From contig CM060955.1 of the NCBI GenBank assembly GCA_030765055.1, forward strand, positions 157,448,006 through 157,512,005: 64,000 nt of DNA, read 5' to 3'. Each line of letters starts with the position of its first letter. Position 1 is the stretch's first letter. The position numbers were made by a program, and so were the translations under genes. Below, piece after piece: positions 10,501 to 21,350 of the stretch. Under the pieces are notes generated by a model, which was not told the origin of the DNA, searched no databases, and was given only the letters and a program-made list of their open reading frames with translations. Origin of the DNA: Mantis religiosa (lineage: Eukaryota; Arthropoda; Insecta; Mantodea; Mantidae).

Positions 10501-11797
10501 AAGATGAATGTCTGGTAACTCTAAGCTCTATGTACCCTGTACTCATTTGTACATCATTTCATTCATCGTCCGATATGACTTAACGTTGGAGGTTTTCCTT
10601 ATCCTGAAAGATGAATGTCTGGTAACTCTAAGCTCTATGTACCCTGTACTCATTTGTACATCATTTCATTCATCGTCCGATATGACTTAACGTTGGAGGT
10701 TTTCACTTATCCTGAAAGATGAATGTCTGGTAACTCTAAGCTCTATGTACCCTGTACTCATTTGAACATCATTTCATTCATCGTCCGATATGACTTAACG
10801 TTGGAGGTTTTCACTTATCCTGAAAGATGAATGTCTGGTAACTCTAAGCTCTATGTACCCTGTACTCATTTGTACATCATTTCATTCATCGTCCGATATG
10901 ACTTAACGTTGGAGGTTTTCCTTATCCTGAAAGATGAATGTCTGGTAACTCTAAGCTCTATGTACCCTGTACTCATTTGTACATCATTTCATTCATCGTC
11001 CGATATGACTTAACGTTGGAGGTTTTCACTTATCCTGAAAGATGAATGTCTGGTAACTCTAAGCTCTATGTACCCTGTACTCATTTGAACATCATTTCAT
11101 TCATCGTCCGATATGACTTAACGTTGGAGGTTTTCACTTATCCTGAAAGATGAATGTCTGGTAACTCTAAGCTCTATGTACCCTGTACTCATTTGTACAT
11201 CATTTCATTCATCGTCCGATATGACTTAACGTTGGAGGTTTTCCCTTATCCTGAAAGATGAATGTCTGGTAACTCTAAGCTCTATGTACTCTGTACTCAT
11301 TTGAACATCATTTCATTCAACGTCCGATATGACTTAACGTTGGAGGTTTTCACTTATCCTGAAAGATGAATGTCTGGTAACTCTAAGCTCTATGTACCCT
11401 GTACTCATTTGAACATCATTTCATTCAACGTCCGATATGACTTAACGTTGGAGGTTTTCCCTTATCCTGAAAGATGAATGTCTGGTAACTCTAAGCTCTA
11501 TGTACTCTGTACTCATTTGAACATCATTTCATTCATCGTCCTATATGACTTAACGTTGGAGGTTTTCCCTTATCCTGAAAGATGAATGTCTGGTAACTCT
11601 AAGCTCTATGTACCCTGTACTCATTTGTACATCATTTCATTCAACGTCCGATATGACGTAACGTTGGAGGTTTTCACTTATCCTGAAAGATGAATGTCTG
11701 GTAACTCTAAGCTCTATGTACCGGTACTCTCTTGAACATCATATCATTCATCGTCCGATATAACTTAACGTTGGAGGACGTAAATAAAAAAAAAAAA
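7571..11797 (+). repeat. 108-bp satellite array 1 (amplified SINE1 body)
   Basis: About 39 head-to-tail units, period 108 bp (for example 7801 to 7909), each holding gaaagatgaatgtctgg, tgtaccctgtactcattt and cattcatcgtccgatatg. The unit corresponds to the 3' body of SINE1. The last unit runs into the normal SINE1 3' end, acgttggaggacgtaaat plus an A tail (11775-11797). The array thus sits inside an otherwise ordinary SINE. Unit variants (gaacatc or gtacatc, ttctc or ttccc) are grouped locally, as expected from unequal exchange. Sixty-codon open frames within it are artefacts of the period. Confidence 0.95.
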
Positions 11798-12546
11798 TAG
11801 TTTAAGAGAAAATGGAAAATGAAAATCGTTTCTATAAATGTCCTTGTATACGGGAGTTCTATTAAAGCACGTTTCTTGCCTCCCACGTGGTTATTACTGA
11901 TCGTTCTTGTTTGACACAAGAAATAAATGTATGTTTTGCTTTGTAAGTACGTGGTGGTAAGACACAATGCTCAACCCTTCCCTCTGCGCTGCTTTTCTAC
12001 GAAGCTATTACGTCATACGTTAATTGTGCTAATTAATGACTATGTTGTTAGCGGCAATATACACATCTACTGGAGTGCAGCATTTTTACTACGTGTAGTA
12101 AGTAGGGAAATCTTACATTCCATCCAAATATCTAATTCGATGTTTCATCGGGGCGGTCGTGCAGTATCGGCGGCGGGGTTAAGTTTTTGACTTTGTAACG
12201 GTGTTGATTAATCGGAATCGTACTATATTATTCTCTTACCTCAAGACATGTTCTATAAATAGTAATGTAATTAGTTTTATTATTTATAGTACCTTATTAC
12301 ATCGAAAGTAAAAAAAAAAAGCTAGAATTATAAGTCTTGTAGAAAGTGTCTTGCAGTATCGGCCAGTGCCTTTTCTGTTACAATATATTTTGGCAGTGAT
12401 ACATTGCACTGCCACATATAGAACAGTTGTAGAATACAAAAGCATGGGAACTTATTGTCACTATGTCTGCTCAGTTCACAAATATTTACAGAGATAGCAA
12501 ATATAGCGCTGCATTGGTCTCAGAATATCTTCCGTGCGCTAAGAGC
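11798..12546. other. unassigned sequence between satellite 1 and element X
   Basis: AT-rich; I see no recognisable domain or repeat. Confidence 0.4.
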
Positions 12547-12569
12547 TAAAGTCTGTCTAGTCAACGCGA

Positions 12570-12836
12570 GTGCAGTTGCCTAACAAAGGAAACGCACCCT
12601 ACCGCCCACTAATGACCGTCATAAATCTATCTCCACACTTCAGAAATGGAACACTGTCGTTGAGGACCAATATCAACCCTGATTTTCTCGAAGTGACAGT
12701 CGCATGTTTACTTCACGTGGAGTCTCAGTTGCCAAAGTTCCAACTTCCAGTTGATCTGTTTCATTACGTGCAGAAATTCGTTGTGTGTCACGATGTGGAG
12801 ACCGTGAGAGGGAAATGCAGTGGTAAATGCAAATGA
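12570..12836 (+). CDS. 88-codon open frame near the left end of element X
   Basis: Unrecognised protein beginning MQLPNKGNAPYRPLMTVI and including LHVESQLPKFQLPVDLFHY and a Cys-bearing end (VRGKCSGKCK). The same frame is open or nearly so in the three other copies (25740-25978, 45225-45473, 63540-63764), with scattered replacements (for example Ile to Ser, Leu to Met). It precedes the transposase frame. It could be a 5' exon, a captured host fragment, or non-coding sequence that happens to stay open. I cannot choose among these. Confidence 0.35.
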   Translation: MQLPNKGNAPYRPLMTVINLSPHFRNGTLSLRTNINPDFLEVTVACLLHVESQLPKFQLPVDLFHYVQKFVVCHDVETVRGKCSGKCK

Positions 12837-13013
12837 AGTAGTAGATAACTTTCAGTCAAGTGAAAATAATCAAAATGATGACAAAAGTGTGAATAACTGG
12901 GCCGAGTTATATTACTGGAAAAAACTCAAAAAACAAAGTTATAACGGGAACTGTTTCTAAGCAAATTCAAACGCTTGTTTTGAACACATATAAATAAGTG
13001 CTGACAAATAATC

Positions 13014-13337
13014 TTGGTAAGGGGTCGTGCAATGAACCTGATGATAAATTATGGGTATTTACAGAGAAACAGGAAAATTTTGACGAAAGGAAAACCAAAG
13101 TCGCCGATCAAGTGTGAAAACAAAAGGAAACGTTTCTCTAAAGTAAATACTTTCACATGCGATTTAATTCGTCGAGAAATTTATAGATTCTATGCAAAAG
13201 AGAGAGCGCCCACCTTAGATGGAGCGGTTGCGCATTTGCAAGAAATTTGTGATTTTCCTTATGGGCGCTGCACTTTGCGCGGCCTCCTAAAGCAGCTGGG
13301 TTTTAATTACCGCACTTTGAATAAGATAAGAGTTTAA
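13014..13337 (+). pseudogene. DDE-superfamily transposase, N-terminal DNA-binding part (X copy 1)
   Basis: Contains KRFSKVNTFTCDLIRREIYRFY, then APTLDGAVAHLQEICDFPYG and TLRGLLKQLGFNYRTLNKIR. This is the pattern of the second helix-turn-helix of insect Tc1-like (DDE_3) transposases, in which a linker of the type RVIMESSRIIAL(R) leads to a catalytic YxDET motif. Here the linker and the motif (IYSDETSHDTHDVS) continue after the hairpin insertion at about 13563-13690. The remaining two acidic residues are absent, so the protein is inactive. The same truncation in copies 2 and 3 shows the family spread as a deletion derivative. Confidence 0.75.
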
Positions 13338-13552
13338 GTTTGATTTATGAGTCACTATGTTTACACTCAAACTTCACTTACTTGTTGTATAATTGTTGTT
13401 AGTCACCAAACAGCTGAGGATGAGATCGAATGATCTTGAAAACGTTTCAATTATACAAGTAAGTGAAGTTTGAGTGTAAACATAGTGACTCATAAATCAA
13501 ACTTAAATATGAAGAATACTTCACTGTTAATAATGCTTCTGCTTTTAATATT
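13333..13552 (+). mobile_element. 220-bp hairpin insertion in element X
   Basis: The arms 13333-13385 and 13455-13507 are perfect 53-bp inverted repeats around a 69-bp loop; with a 3-base bulge the pairing extends further. A 45-bp tail follows. The insertion is flanked by an 11-bp duplication taagataagag (13322-13332 and 13553-13563), and X copy 2 shows the empty site. The loop contains cagctgaggatgagatcgaa and ttgaaaacg, which resemble a degenerate hammerhead as found in Penelope-like element ends. Confidence 0.85.
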
Positions 13553-13595
13553 TAAGATAAGAGTTATTATGGAATCCAGTAGAATTATAGCTTTG

Positions 13596-13597
<2 letters not shown>

Positions 13598-13627
<30 letters not shown>
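13598..13627. repeat. (TA)n microsatellite
   Basis: A pure TA run inside the transposase remnant. It is absent from X copies 2 and 3, so it expanded locally. Confidence 0.95.
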
Positions 13628-13629
<2 letters not shown>

Positions 13630-13828
13630 CAAAACTAAGGAAGTTTCGCAGTAATGGACATAAGATAATTTATTCAGACGAAACCTCGCACGATACCCAT
13701 GACGTATCGAGAAAGGTGGCAACCTTGCAGAGAAGACTGGGAGAAGGAGGGCCGGTGTTGTAAAATGATTATAAGGGTTCGTCAAAGGAGGCAGCCGAAC
13801 TACACTCGCGTTGACTAGACAGACTCTA

Positions 13829-14146
13829 CACTAACTACAGACAAAGAACTGAAGAGAGGAAGAAGATATCCGACTATAGTGCACGCGGATGTACAAGCTT
13901 GCTACTGCTTACTGGAAACTTCTACCACATGGAGGCGAAAAGGGAAATCACAATGGTGGCCGGTACTACATTCCGGACGATACTGAATGAATCTCTCCTA
14001 TATTGTTTCAGATATACTGAATTTGAAAAGGTATTCTGTGTGTCAAAAACATAACCTAAAAATAAAAAGTCCAAGGCTGTAACTGAAGATTTTTGAAGCA
14101 ATGTCACCAACCCTTGTTACATTTCAAATGAAGAATATATGTAAAA

Positions 14147-14189
<43 letters not shown>

Positions 14190-14640
14190 TTGAATGTAAA
14201 TATGAATAGTCTCTGAACACCTGTTTACTCTCGATGGATTTTGTATAATTGGTAAACATCAAGAGATAGACAAAATCGTACCTCAAAAAAGCAAGGACAT
14301 CTTATAAAAGCATATAATTTATTTACTTTATTATGTGGAAAAACTCTTTACTGTTTTGAATTTTTCAATAGCTACACTTTTCTCGTTATTGTCTTCTTTA
14401 GCTCTTGTGCATGCATAGAGAACAGAATTTTAAAATAGCGATCAACTTAAAGCCCACTGTGTTTCTATATTCCCCTTATACTTGCAACTATAACACCGTA
14501 GTTCACTTCGGATTACGGAAATTAACTTTTAAGATAATTTTATCCTACAGATACCTGTATTCTCCTGCTGCTCGAATGGTTACCATGACTTTATTTTTGT
14601 TAACAGAAACCTCTCGGATAACGTACTTATTGTTGTAAGA
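13829..14640. other. unassigned sequence with an (AT)n run
   Basis: Holds an (AT)n microsatellite at 14150-14186. I recognise nothing else. Confidence 0.5.
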
Positions 14641-17600
14641 GTGAAAGCGGAACTGCCGCACTTCTCGGATGTGTGCATGGCTATATCACGCAGCGCTACT
14701 AGCAAGGACAAGGTCCATCGTAGAATGCAACTCATTACTACAAAACAGGTGTAACTGCATGACACAGAGCTAGGAAGTTCTTACCGATTTCCTTGAGCAG
14801 TGTAAGAGCGGCCAGGCATGGCTATACCACGCAGCGCTACTAGCAAGGGCAAGGTTCATCGTAGAATGCAAGTCATTACTACAAAACAGGTGTAACTGCA
14901 TGACACAGAGCTAGGAAGTTCGTACCGATTTCCTTGAACAGTGTGAGAGCGGCCAGGCATGGCTATACCACGCAGCGCTACTAGCAAGGGCAAGGTTCAT
15001 CGTAGAATGCAACTCATTACTACAAAACAGGTGTAACTGCATGCCACAGAGCTAGGAAGTTCGTACCGATTTCCTTGAGCAGTGTAAGAGCGGCCAGACA
15101 TAGTTATACAACGCAGCGCTACTAGCAAGGGCAAGGTTCATCGTAGAATACAACTCATTACTACAAAACAGGTGTAACTGCATGACACAGAGCTAGGAAG
15201 TTCGTACCAATTTCCTTGAGCAGTGTAAGAGTGGCCAGGCAGGGCTATACCACGCAGCGCTACTAGCAAGGGCAAGGTTCATCGTAGAATGCAACTCATT
15301 ACTACAAAACAGGTGTAACTGCATGACACAGAGCTAGGAAGTTCGCACCGATTTCCTTAAGCAATTTAAGAGCGGCCAGGCATGGCTATTCAACGCAGCG
15401 CTACTAGCAAGGGCAAGGTGCATCGTAGAATGTAACTCATTACTACAAAACAGGTGTAACTGCATGACACAGAGCTAGGAAGTTCGTACCGATTTCCTTG
15501 AACAGTGTAAGAGCGGTCAGGCATGGCTATACAGCGCAGCGCTACTAGCAAGGGCAAGATTCATCGTAGAATGTAACTCATTACTACAAAACAGGTGTAA
15601 CTGCATGGCACAGAGCTAGGAAGTTCGTACCGATTTCCTCGAGCAGTGTAAGAGCGGCCAGGCATGTCTATACCACGCAGCGCCACTAGCAAGGGCAAGG
15701 TTCATCGTAGAATGCAACTCATTACTACAAAACAGGTGTAACTGCATGACACAGAGCTAGGAAGTTCGTACCGATTTCCTTGAGCAGTGTAAGAGCGGCC
15801 AGGCATAGCTATACCACGCAGCGCTACTAGAAAGGGCAAGGTTCATCCTAGAATGTAACTCATTACTGCAAAACAGGTGTAACTGCATGACACAGAGCTA
15901 GGAAGTTCGTACCGATTTCCTTGAGCAGTGTAAGAGCGGTCAGGCATGGCTATACAACGCAGTGCTACTAGCAAGGGCAAGGTTCATCGTAGAATGCAAC
16001 TCATTACTACAAAACAGGTGTAACTGCATGACACAGAGCTAGGAAGTTCGTACCGATTTCCTCGAGCAGTGTAACAGCGGCCAGGTATGGCTATACCACG
16101 CAGCTCTACTAGCAAGGACAAGATTCATCGTAGAATGCAACTCATTACTACAAAACAGGTGTAACTGCATGACACAGAACTAGGAAGTTCGTACCGATTT
16201 CCTTGAGCAGTGTAAGAGCGGCCAGGCATGGCTATACCAGGCAGCGCTACTAGCAAGGGCAAGGTTCAGCGTAGAATGCAACTCATTACTACAAAACAGG
16301 TGTAACTGCATGACACAGAGCTAGGAAGTTCGTACTGATTTCCTTGAACAGTGTAAGAGTGGCCAGGCAGGGCTATACCACGCAGCGCTACTAGCAAGGG
16401 CAAGGTTCAGCGTAGAATGCAACTCATTACTACAAAACAGGTGTAACTGCATGACACAGAGCTAGGAAGTTCGTACCGATTTCCTTGAGCAGTGTAAGAG
16501 CGGCCAGGCATGGCTATACCACGCAGCGCTACTAGCAAGGGCAAGGTTCATCGTAGAATGCAACTCATTTTTGCAAAACAGGTGTAACTGCATGACACAG
16601 AGCTAGGAAGTTCGTACCGATTTCCTTGAGCAGTGTAAGAGCCGCCAGGCATGGCTGTACAACACAGCGCTACTAGCAAGGACAAGGTTCATCGTAGAAT
16701 GCAACTCATTACTGCAAAACAGGTGTAACTGCTTGACACAGAGCTAGGAAGTTCGTACCGATTTCCTTGAGCAGTGTAAGAGCGGCCAGGCATGGCTGTA
16801 CAACACAACGCTACTAGCAAGGACAAGGTTCATCGTAGAATGCATCTCATTGCTACAGAATAGGTGTAACTGCATGACACAGAGCTAGGAATTTCGTACC
16901 GATTTCCTTGAGCAGTGTAAGAGCGGCCAGGCATGGCTGTACAACACAGCGCTACTAGCAAGGACAAGGTTCATCGTAGAATGCAACTCATTACTGCAAA
17001 ACAGGTGTAACTGCTTGACACAGAGCTAGGAAGTTCGTACCGATTTCCTTGAGCAGTGTAACAGCGTCCAGGCATGGCTGTACAACACAGCGCTACTAGC
17101 AAGGACAAGGTTCATCGTAGAATGCAACTCATTACTACAAAACAGGTGTAACTGCATGACACAGAGCTAGGAAGTTCGTACCGATTTCCTTGAGCAGTGT
17201 AAGAGCGGTCAGGTATGGCTATACAACGCAGCGGTACTAGCAAGGGCAAGGTTCATCGTAGAATGCAACTCATTACTACAAAACACGTGTAACTGCATGA
17301 CACAGAGCTAGGAAGTTCGTACCGATTTCCTTGAGCAGTGTAAGAGCGGCCAGGCATGGCTATACCAGGCAGCGCTACTAGCAAGGGCAAGGTTCAGCGT
17401 AGAATGCAACTCATTACTACAAAAAAGGTGTAACTACATGACACAGAGCTAGGAAGTTCGTACCGATTTCCTTGAGCAGTGTAAGAGCGGCCAGGCATGG
17501 CTATACCAGGCAGCGCTACTAGCAAGGGCAAGGTTCAGCGTAGAATGCAACTCATTACTACAAAACAGGTGTAACTGCATGACACAGAGCTAGGAAGTTC

Positions 17601-18152
17601 GTACTGATTTCCTTGAGCAGTGTAAGAGCGGCCAGGCATGGCTATACCACGCAGCGCTACTAGCAAGGGCAAGGTTCATCGTAGAATGCAACTCATTACT
17701 ACAAAACAGGTGTAACTGCATGACACAGAGCTAGGAAGTTCGTACCGATTTCCTTGAGCAGTGTAAGAGTGGCCAGGCATGGCTATACCACGCAGCGCTA
17801 CTAGCAACGGCAAGGTTCATCGTAGAATGCAACTCATTACTACAAAACAGGTGTAACTGCATGACAGAGCTTGGAAGTTCGTACCGATTTCCTTGAGCAG
17901 TGTAAGAGCCGCCAGGCATGGCTATACCACGCAGCGCTACTAGCAAGGACAAGGTTCATCGTAGAATGCAACTCATTACTACAAAACAGGTGTAACTGCA
18001 TGACACAGAGCTAGGAAGTTCGTACCGATTTCCTTGAGCAGTGTAAGAGCGGCCAGGCATGGCTATACCACACAGGGATACTAGCAAGCGCAAGGTTCAT
18101 CGTAGAATACAACTCATTACTACAAAACAGGTGTAACTGTATGACACAGAGC
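14641..18152. repeat. 141-bp satellite array
   Basis: About 25 head-to-tail units, period 141 bp (for example 14821 to 14962). Each contains ctactagcaagggcaagg, gtagaatgcaactcatta, acaggtgtaactgcatgaca and gaagttcgtaccgatttcc. Units differ at 2-10 sites with locally shared variants (acaacacagcgctactag around 16.6-17.1 kb, ttcagcgtagaa around 16.3-17.5 kb). The first unit is diverged at its left edge and the last breaks off at gacacagagca. It is unrelated to the 108-bp satellite. Confidence 0.95.
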
Positions 18153-19016
18153 ACGTTGTTAGGAAGGAAGACATTCGAATAACATCTTTGTTGTGCTTAA
18201 AAGATGAGCAGCTAAATTTGTTGTACAACCATTGTATTTTTTCTGGAGGTGTACTTTTTCATGTCTCTATTTACTTCATTATTTACATTTACATTTCAGT
18301 GGGATACTTCAGCAAACATGGAAAAAAGAGAAGCCAGATCGAGAAACTAAATTAGCTGAAATCATTAACGAATTCGCAACAGATTATCAATCAACTAAAT
18401 CTTGTTTTACGGGACAGAGAATGAGTTTTTCAGTTGAAAGGCTTCAGAGGTGCATTATTGGTTTTAGTAATACGGCCGCAGATGAGTAAATATGTAGTAA
18501 AATTCCTGCTTTGGCATTTTGTCCAGTAAGGGTCTTCAGATATTTAAGAAATTAATTTTATTATTTGGATATTATTTTACATTCGAACAGGAAGTGTTAC
18601 AATCCGCGCTGTAATTGCTTGGGTATTGCCACAATGTGCCTATGTGAATAATGAGATCAGCCAGAGACAAACCCGTATGTACTATATATGAATTTGTATG
18701 TTGTACATAATGATTTAAATAGATGTGCATTTATGAATGTCTCATAAGTCATTTTTTTTTCTCTTGGCAACCGATTTCATTGCCTCTCCGCTGTGCGTTT
18801 GTTATCTATGACTTGTTTGGATGCCGGGAGAAGGTCGGTCGCAAATCTACATAGGGAACGGTGGGCTGTACGAACTTCCCAGCTCTGCTAATAACCAAGT
18901 CATCTGGAATTAAAAGTAATACCTGTAATTGGAATATCAGTAAAGCTTTGTTCTCAATCCCACTTCAGACGTTCTTTATCATTACCTCATTCATAAACAA
19001 AGACTGAGTGGTTTAC
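18153..19016. other. intron or flank; one weak exon-like frame
   Basis: An acceptor-like tract (ttacatttacatttcag, ending 18299) precedes an open frame on plus that ends at 18489 (IINEFATDYQSTKSCF). It resembles no family I know and has no partner exon. A 20-base inverted match to the 141-bp satellite lies at about 18868-18888. Confidence 0.3.
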
Positions 19017-19250
19017 CTGGTTGTAATTGAAGTGTATGGGTTTGACACACACGGCAAGGCGGTTGGGGATATCAGCACTCATGTTCTTCAGGTCAGGGTC
19101 CCAGTCAGTGTTGCGGACTAGAAGATGATTTGACGGTTGTATGCGTAGCCGGCTCACAATCGAAACACTACGAGGAACTGTCAGATTTTGTCTCAAGGGG
19201 CATAGGATGAAGCAGGCGCTGTATTTCAGGTTCCAATTCTCTCGTATGAT
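19017..19250 (-). CDS. GT92 (DUF23) family glycosyltransferase, coding exon 4
   Basis: Fourth visible coding exon, residues 239-316 of the reconstructed protein. On the minus strand it begins after ttgttttcag and ends before gtaaac, in phase 0 at both ends; 234 bases encode 78 residues with no stop. It starts IIRENWNLKYSACFILCPL and ends with LAVCVKPIHFNYNQ, the segment that opens the glycosyltransferase 92 catalytic domain in insect homologues. Members of the family transfer sugars onto glycoproteins or glycolipids in the Golgi; the best-known member is C. elegans GALT-1, a galactosyltransferase. The continuation, which would carry the DxD-type metal-binding region, is not found to the left in this window. 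Confidence 0.9.
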
Positions 19251-19344
19251 CTGAAAACAAAACCATTCCTTTATTTTACCACAGAAGCTGTAAATATATC
19301 AATAGATGATGATTATGATAATGACAATAATGTTTTGGACGGAC

Positions 19345-19590
19345 CTTTAATCTTACACCAAAGCAAGAATCAGAAAAAGTCTTGGATGAAATCCACCAGC
19401 ATATTTGCCTTCATGGATTGTTTTAACGGAATATTGGTACACGTTAAATACCCAACTAAGGAATAGCTTCTTTACTGCGGTTTCATAAGCCAAAGAAATT
19501 CTTAATAGTAACAAGCTACCTTGGAGTAGGTCGCTATGTTTACAAACAGCTACAGCACGCGGCACGCTGTGACATCTACCTGCGAACTTC
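19345..19590. repeat. repeat Y, copy 1
   Basis: Matches 34930-35400 (shared blocks gcggtttcataagccaaag, aatagtaacaagctacc and tctacctgcgaacttcga). Here it is uninterrupted and supplies the empty site for a SINE inserted in the other copy. Class unknown. It lies in the intron between exons 3 and 4. Confidence 0.7.
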
Positions 19591-19924
19591 GACAGTGTGA
19601 GGCACGTGGCGTTGTTCCTGTCACAGCTTAATCCACACTCATTTTGGAGCGGTTTTTTTAATGAGGCTACATTGGCGGTAAAAACTATTTATATGAGCAG
19701 CTACTTCTATATATTCGTTCGGTATCGTTTCGAAACATCCTGTGTACATATACAAATTGTTTATTTATAAGTGATGACAATGGAACTGGAGCAGGTGGCA
19801 CATGTCAGTTTTTCTCCTTTTACAAAAAATGTGGGAAAATCACTACACATGTTGATGAAGAAATTGATGCAACCTACACTTTTCTAAAATATTTGTTTAT
19901 GAAAAAAAAAAAGACATTTTTTGT

Positions 19925-20160
19925 TGTAATTTTATGTCCTCCAACGTTAAGTCATATCGGACGATGAATGAAATTGGTGAAATGATGTTGAAATGTGTCG
20001 AGGGTGCATGGAGCTTAGAGCTACCCATTATTCGTCTTTAAGGATAAGGGAAAACCCCGGAAAAACCTTATCCAGGTAACTCACCCTGACCGAGATTCGA
20101 ACTCGGGACCTCTTGAACGTGAGGCAGACATTCTACCATGTATGCCACCGAGGCGCGCAC
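19925..20160 (-). repeat. SINE1, near full length
   Basis: A minus-strand copy from tgtcctccaacgttaagtc to the tRNA-like head ending near ccgaggcgcgcac. Box B and the head are intact. It is intronic to the GT92 gene. Confidence 0.88.
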
Positions 20161-20194
20161 AATAAAAGAGAAACATTGTTATTATATTAAATTT

Positions 20195-20610
20195 TGGAGC
20201 GGCAATCCAAGCAATAGCTTTAATTCAGAACTCAAAAACAGAAAAAATAAGAGACATTCATTGTTTCGTTAAACAAATAGGAAGTTTAAGTAACAATATA
20301 GACTTCCAGTGGATTCCTGCACACTGTGGATTGAGTAACAATGAGAAAGCAGACATCCTAGCAACAAAAAGAAAGAAGTTACAATCAAAGGCACCACTGG
20401 TATCAGTTATATGTATCATCATAAGAAAATGAATAACGATTATAAAACTAAATTAATCACAAATATGTTAAATTCCAAAGGAGAAAAATTATTAAAGAAA
20501 TTAAAAACGAATTCTGTTATCTCCAAATTGTTTGTTATGCAACAAGGAAGAGGACATGAATATGGAACATCTGTCTTTGTTGCTAAATACCCGAGCATTA
20601 ACTACATATA
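20195..20610 (+). pseudogene. LINE RNase H domain fragment
   Basis: The frame around 20210-20400 reads AAIQAIALIQNSKT, then IDFQWIPAHCGLSNNEKAD. IPAHxGLxxNExAD is the C-terminal catalytic motif of the RNase H domain found in I/jockey-type LINEs. It is a short dead fragment inside the intron between exons 3 and 4 and antisense to the host gene. Confidence 0.8.
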
Positions 20611-20669
20611 AATACAATTGTTTTTTTTTTTTTTTTAGGGTAATATGTCCTTTAACTTGTAAAAATTAC

Positions 20670-20832
20670 CTTAACTTTAGCAGCAATGGAAGCAGAATGT
20701 GGATTTGTACTGTTTCCATACCACAGCCGACACCAAACTCTCTCTGGTCCGCGAGTTTTTGTCGCACCGACCACACGCACACTCCTTTCTTCACGACGAT
20801 CATAATACGCCGAGAATACAAAAAACTTGAAC
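20670..20832 (-). CDS. GT92 family glycosyltransferase, coding exon 3
   Basis: Third coding exon, 163 bases, residues 185-238. It follows tatttcag and precedes gtaattttt. The two bases AG left over from exon 2 plus its first base G form Arg184; the exon then runs FKFFVFSAYYDRREE, VRVVGATKTRGPERVWCRLW, ending AAKVK in phase 0. FSAYYD and TKTRGPERVWC are typical of the region just ahead of the catalytic core in insect DUF23 proteins. The exact phase match with both neighbours is the strongest evidence that these exons belong to one intact gene. The intron to exon 4 is 1.4 kb. Confidence 0.92.
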
Positions 20833-21125
20833 CTGAAATATAAAATATATGATTAAATATCTTAGGTTTAAATATAGTCACATAATTCTATATTGTAATG
20901 TGACATAAAATGTGAAACCAGAAAGTGTCCATCACGTCAGGATTAAAAGTTATGACCTGCAAGTTATACAACATAGTTGAATTTACTGTGTAATTTTAAG
21001 TGCTTTGTGTTTGAAAGGAATGTGATAAAAGTTAGCGCAGTGCCCTTTTCTGTTCTTAATTTTAATGTGAAATACTTTTTAAATGTAATATGTAAGAAGA
21101 GAGATTTATTGAGCCACAAATTATA
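20833..21125. other. intron sequence
   Basis: Part of the 9-kb intron between exons 2 and 3 of the GT92 gene. No feature recognised. Confidence 0.5.
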
Positions 21126-21350
21126 AAGTTAATGAATGATAAGAACTTCGAAGAAAAATTAAGTCCGAACTTGCAGCCTGGTGTTCTTTTAAGGATATCG
21201 TTGAAGATTTTCTAGAGAATACAAGAGCAGAAAACAGTGACATTTTAGTGGGAACTCTTTTAGAGAACTATAAAAATGTTGGATGCAGAATGTCACTGAA
21301 AGTGTACTTCCTTCATTCTCATTTAGATTTCTTCCCTATAATCTGTCTCA
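21126..21350 (+). pseudogene. remnant of the HSHLDFFP transposon-associated family
   Basis: With frameshifts, this encodes KDIVEDFLENTRAEN, then LLENYKNVGCRMSLKVYFLH and SHLDFF. This parallels KDVVHGFLGNKRDDN and LGCNMSLKIHFPHSHLDFF at 60300-60450. It breaks off at the point where the better copy continues with its conserved DEHGERFHQD segment. The function of the family is unknown to me. Confidence 0.7.

Larger units (their letters stand above)
12549..13826 (+). mobile_element. element X copy 1 (Tc1/mariner superfamily, defective)
   Basis: TA (12547-12548 and 13827-13828) flanks terminal inverted repeats of about 28 bp (aagtctgtctagtcaacgcg at the left, mirrored at 13799-13826). It contains an 88-codon open frame near the left end (12570-12836), a transposase N-terminal region (about 12880-13330), and the first catalytic Asp motif at about 13665-13685. 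The right terminal repeat follows soon after, so most of the catalytic domain is missing. A 220-bp hairpin insertion (13333-13552) separates the two transposase parts. Confidence 0.88.

Noticed and set aside
9430..11013. A family of near-identical 60-codon proteins starting MSGNSKLY
   Set aside because: These are read-through frames of the 108-bp satellite. They appear only where one unit is 107 bp, and they vanish elsewhere.
14641..18152. CRISPR-like regular repeat array
   Set aside because: The repeated unit is the whole 141 bp with no unique spacers, in a eukaryotic genome with no cas genes. It is a satellite.
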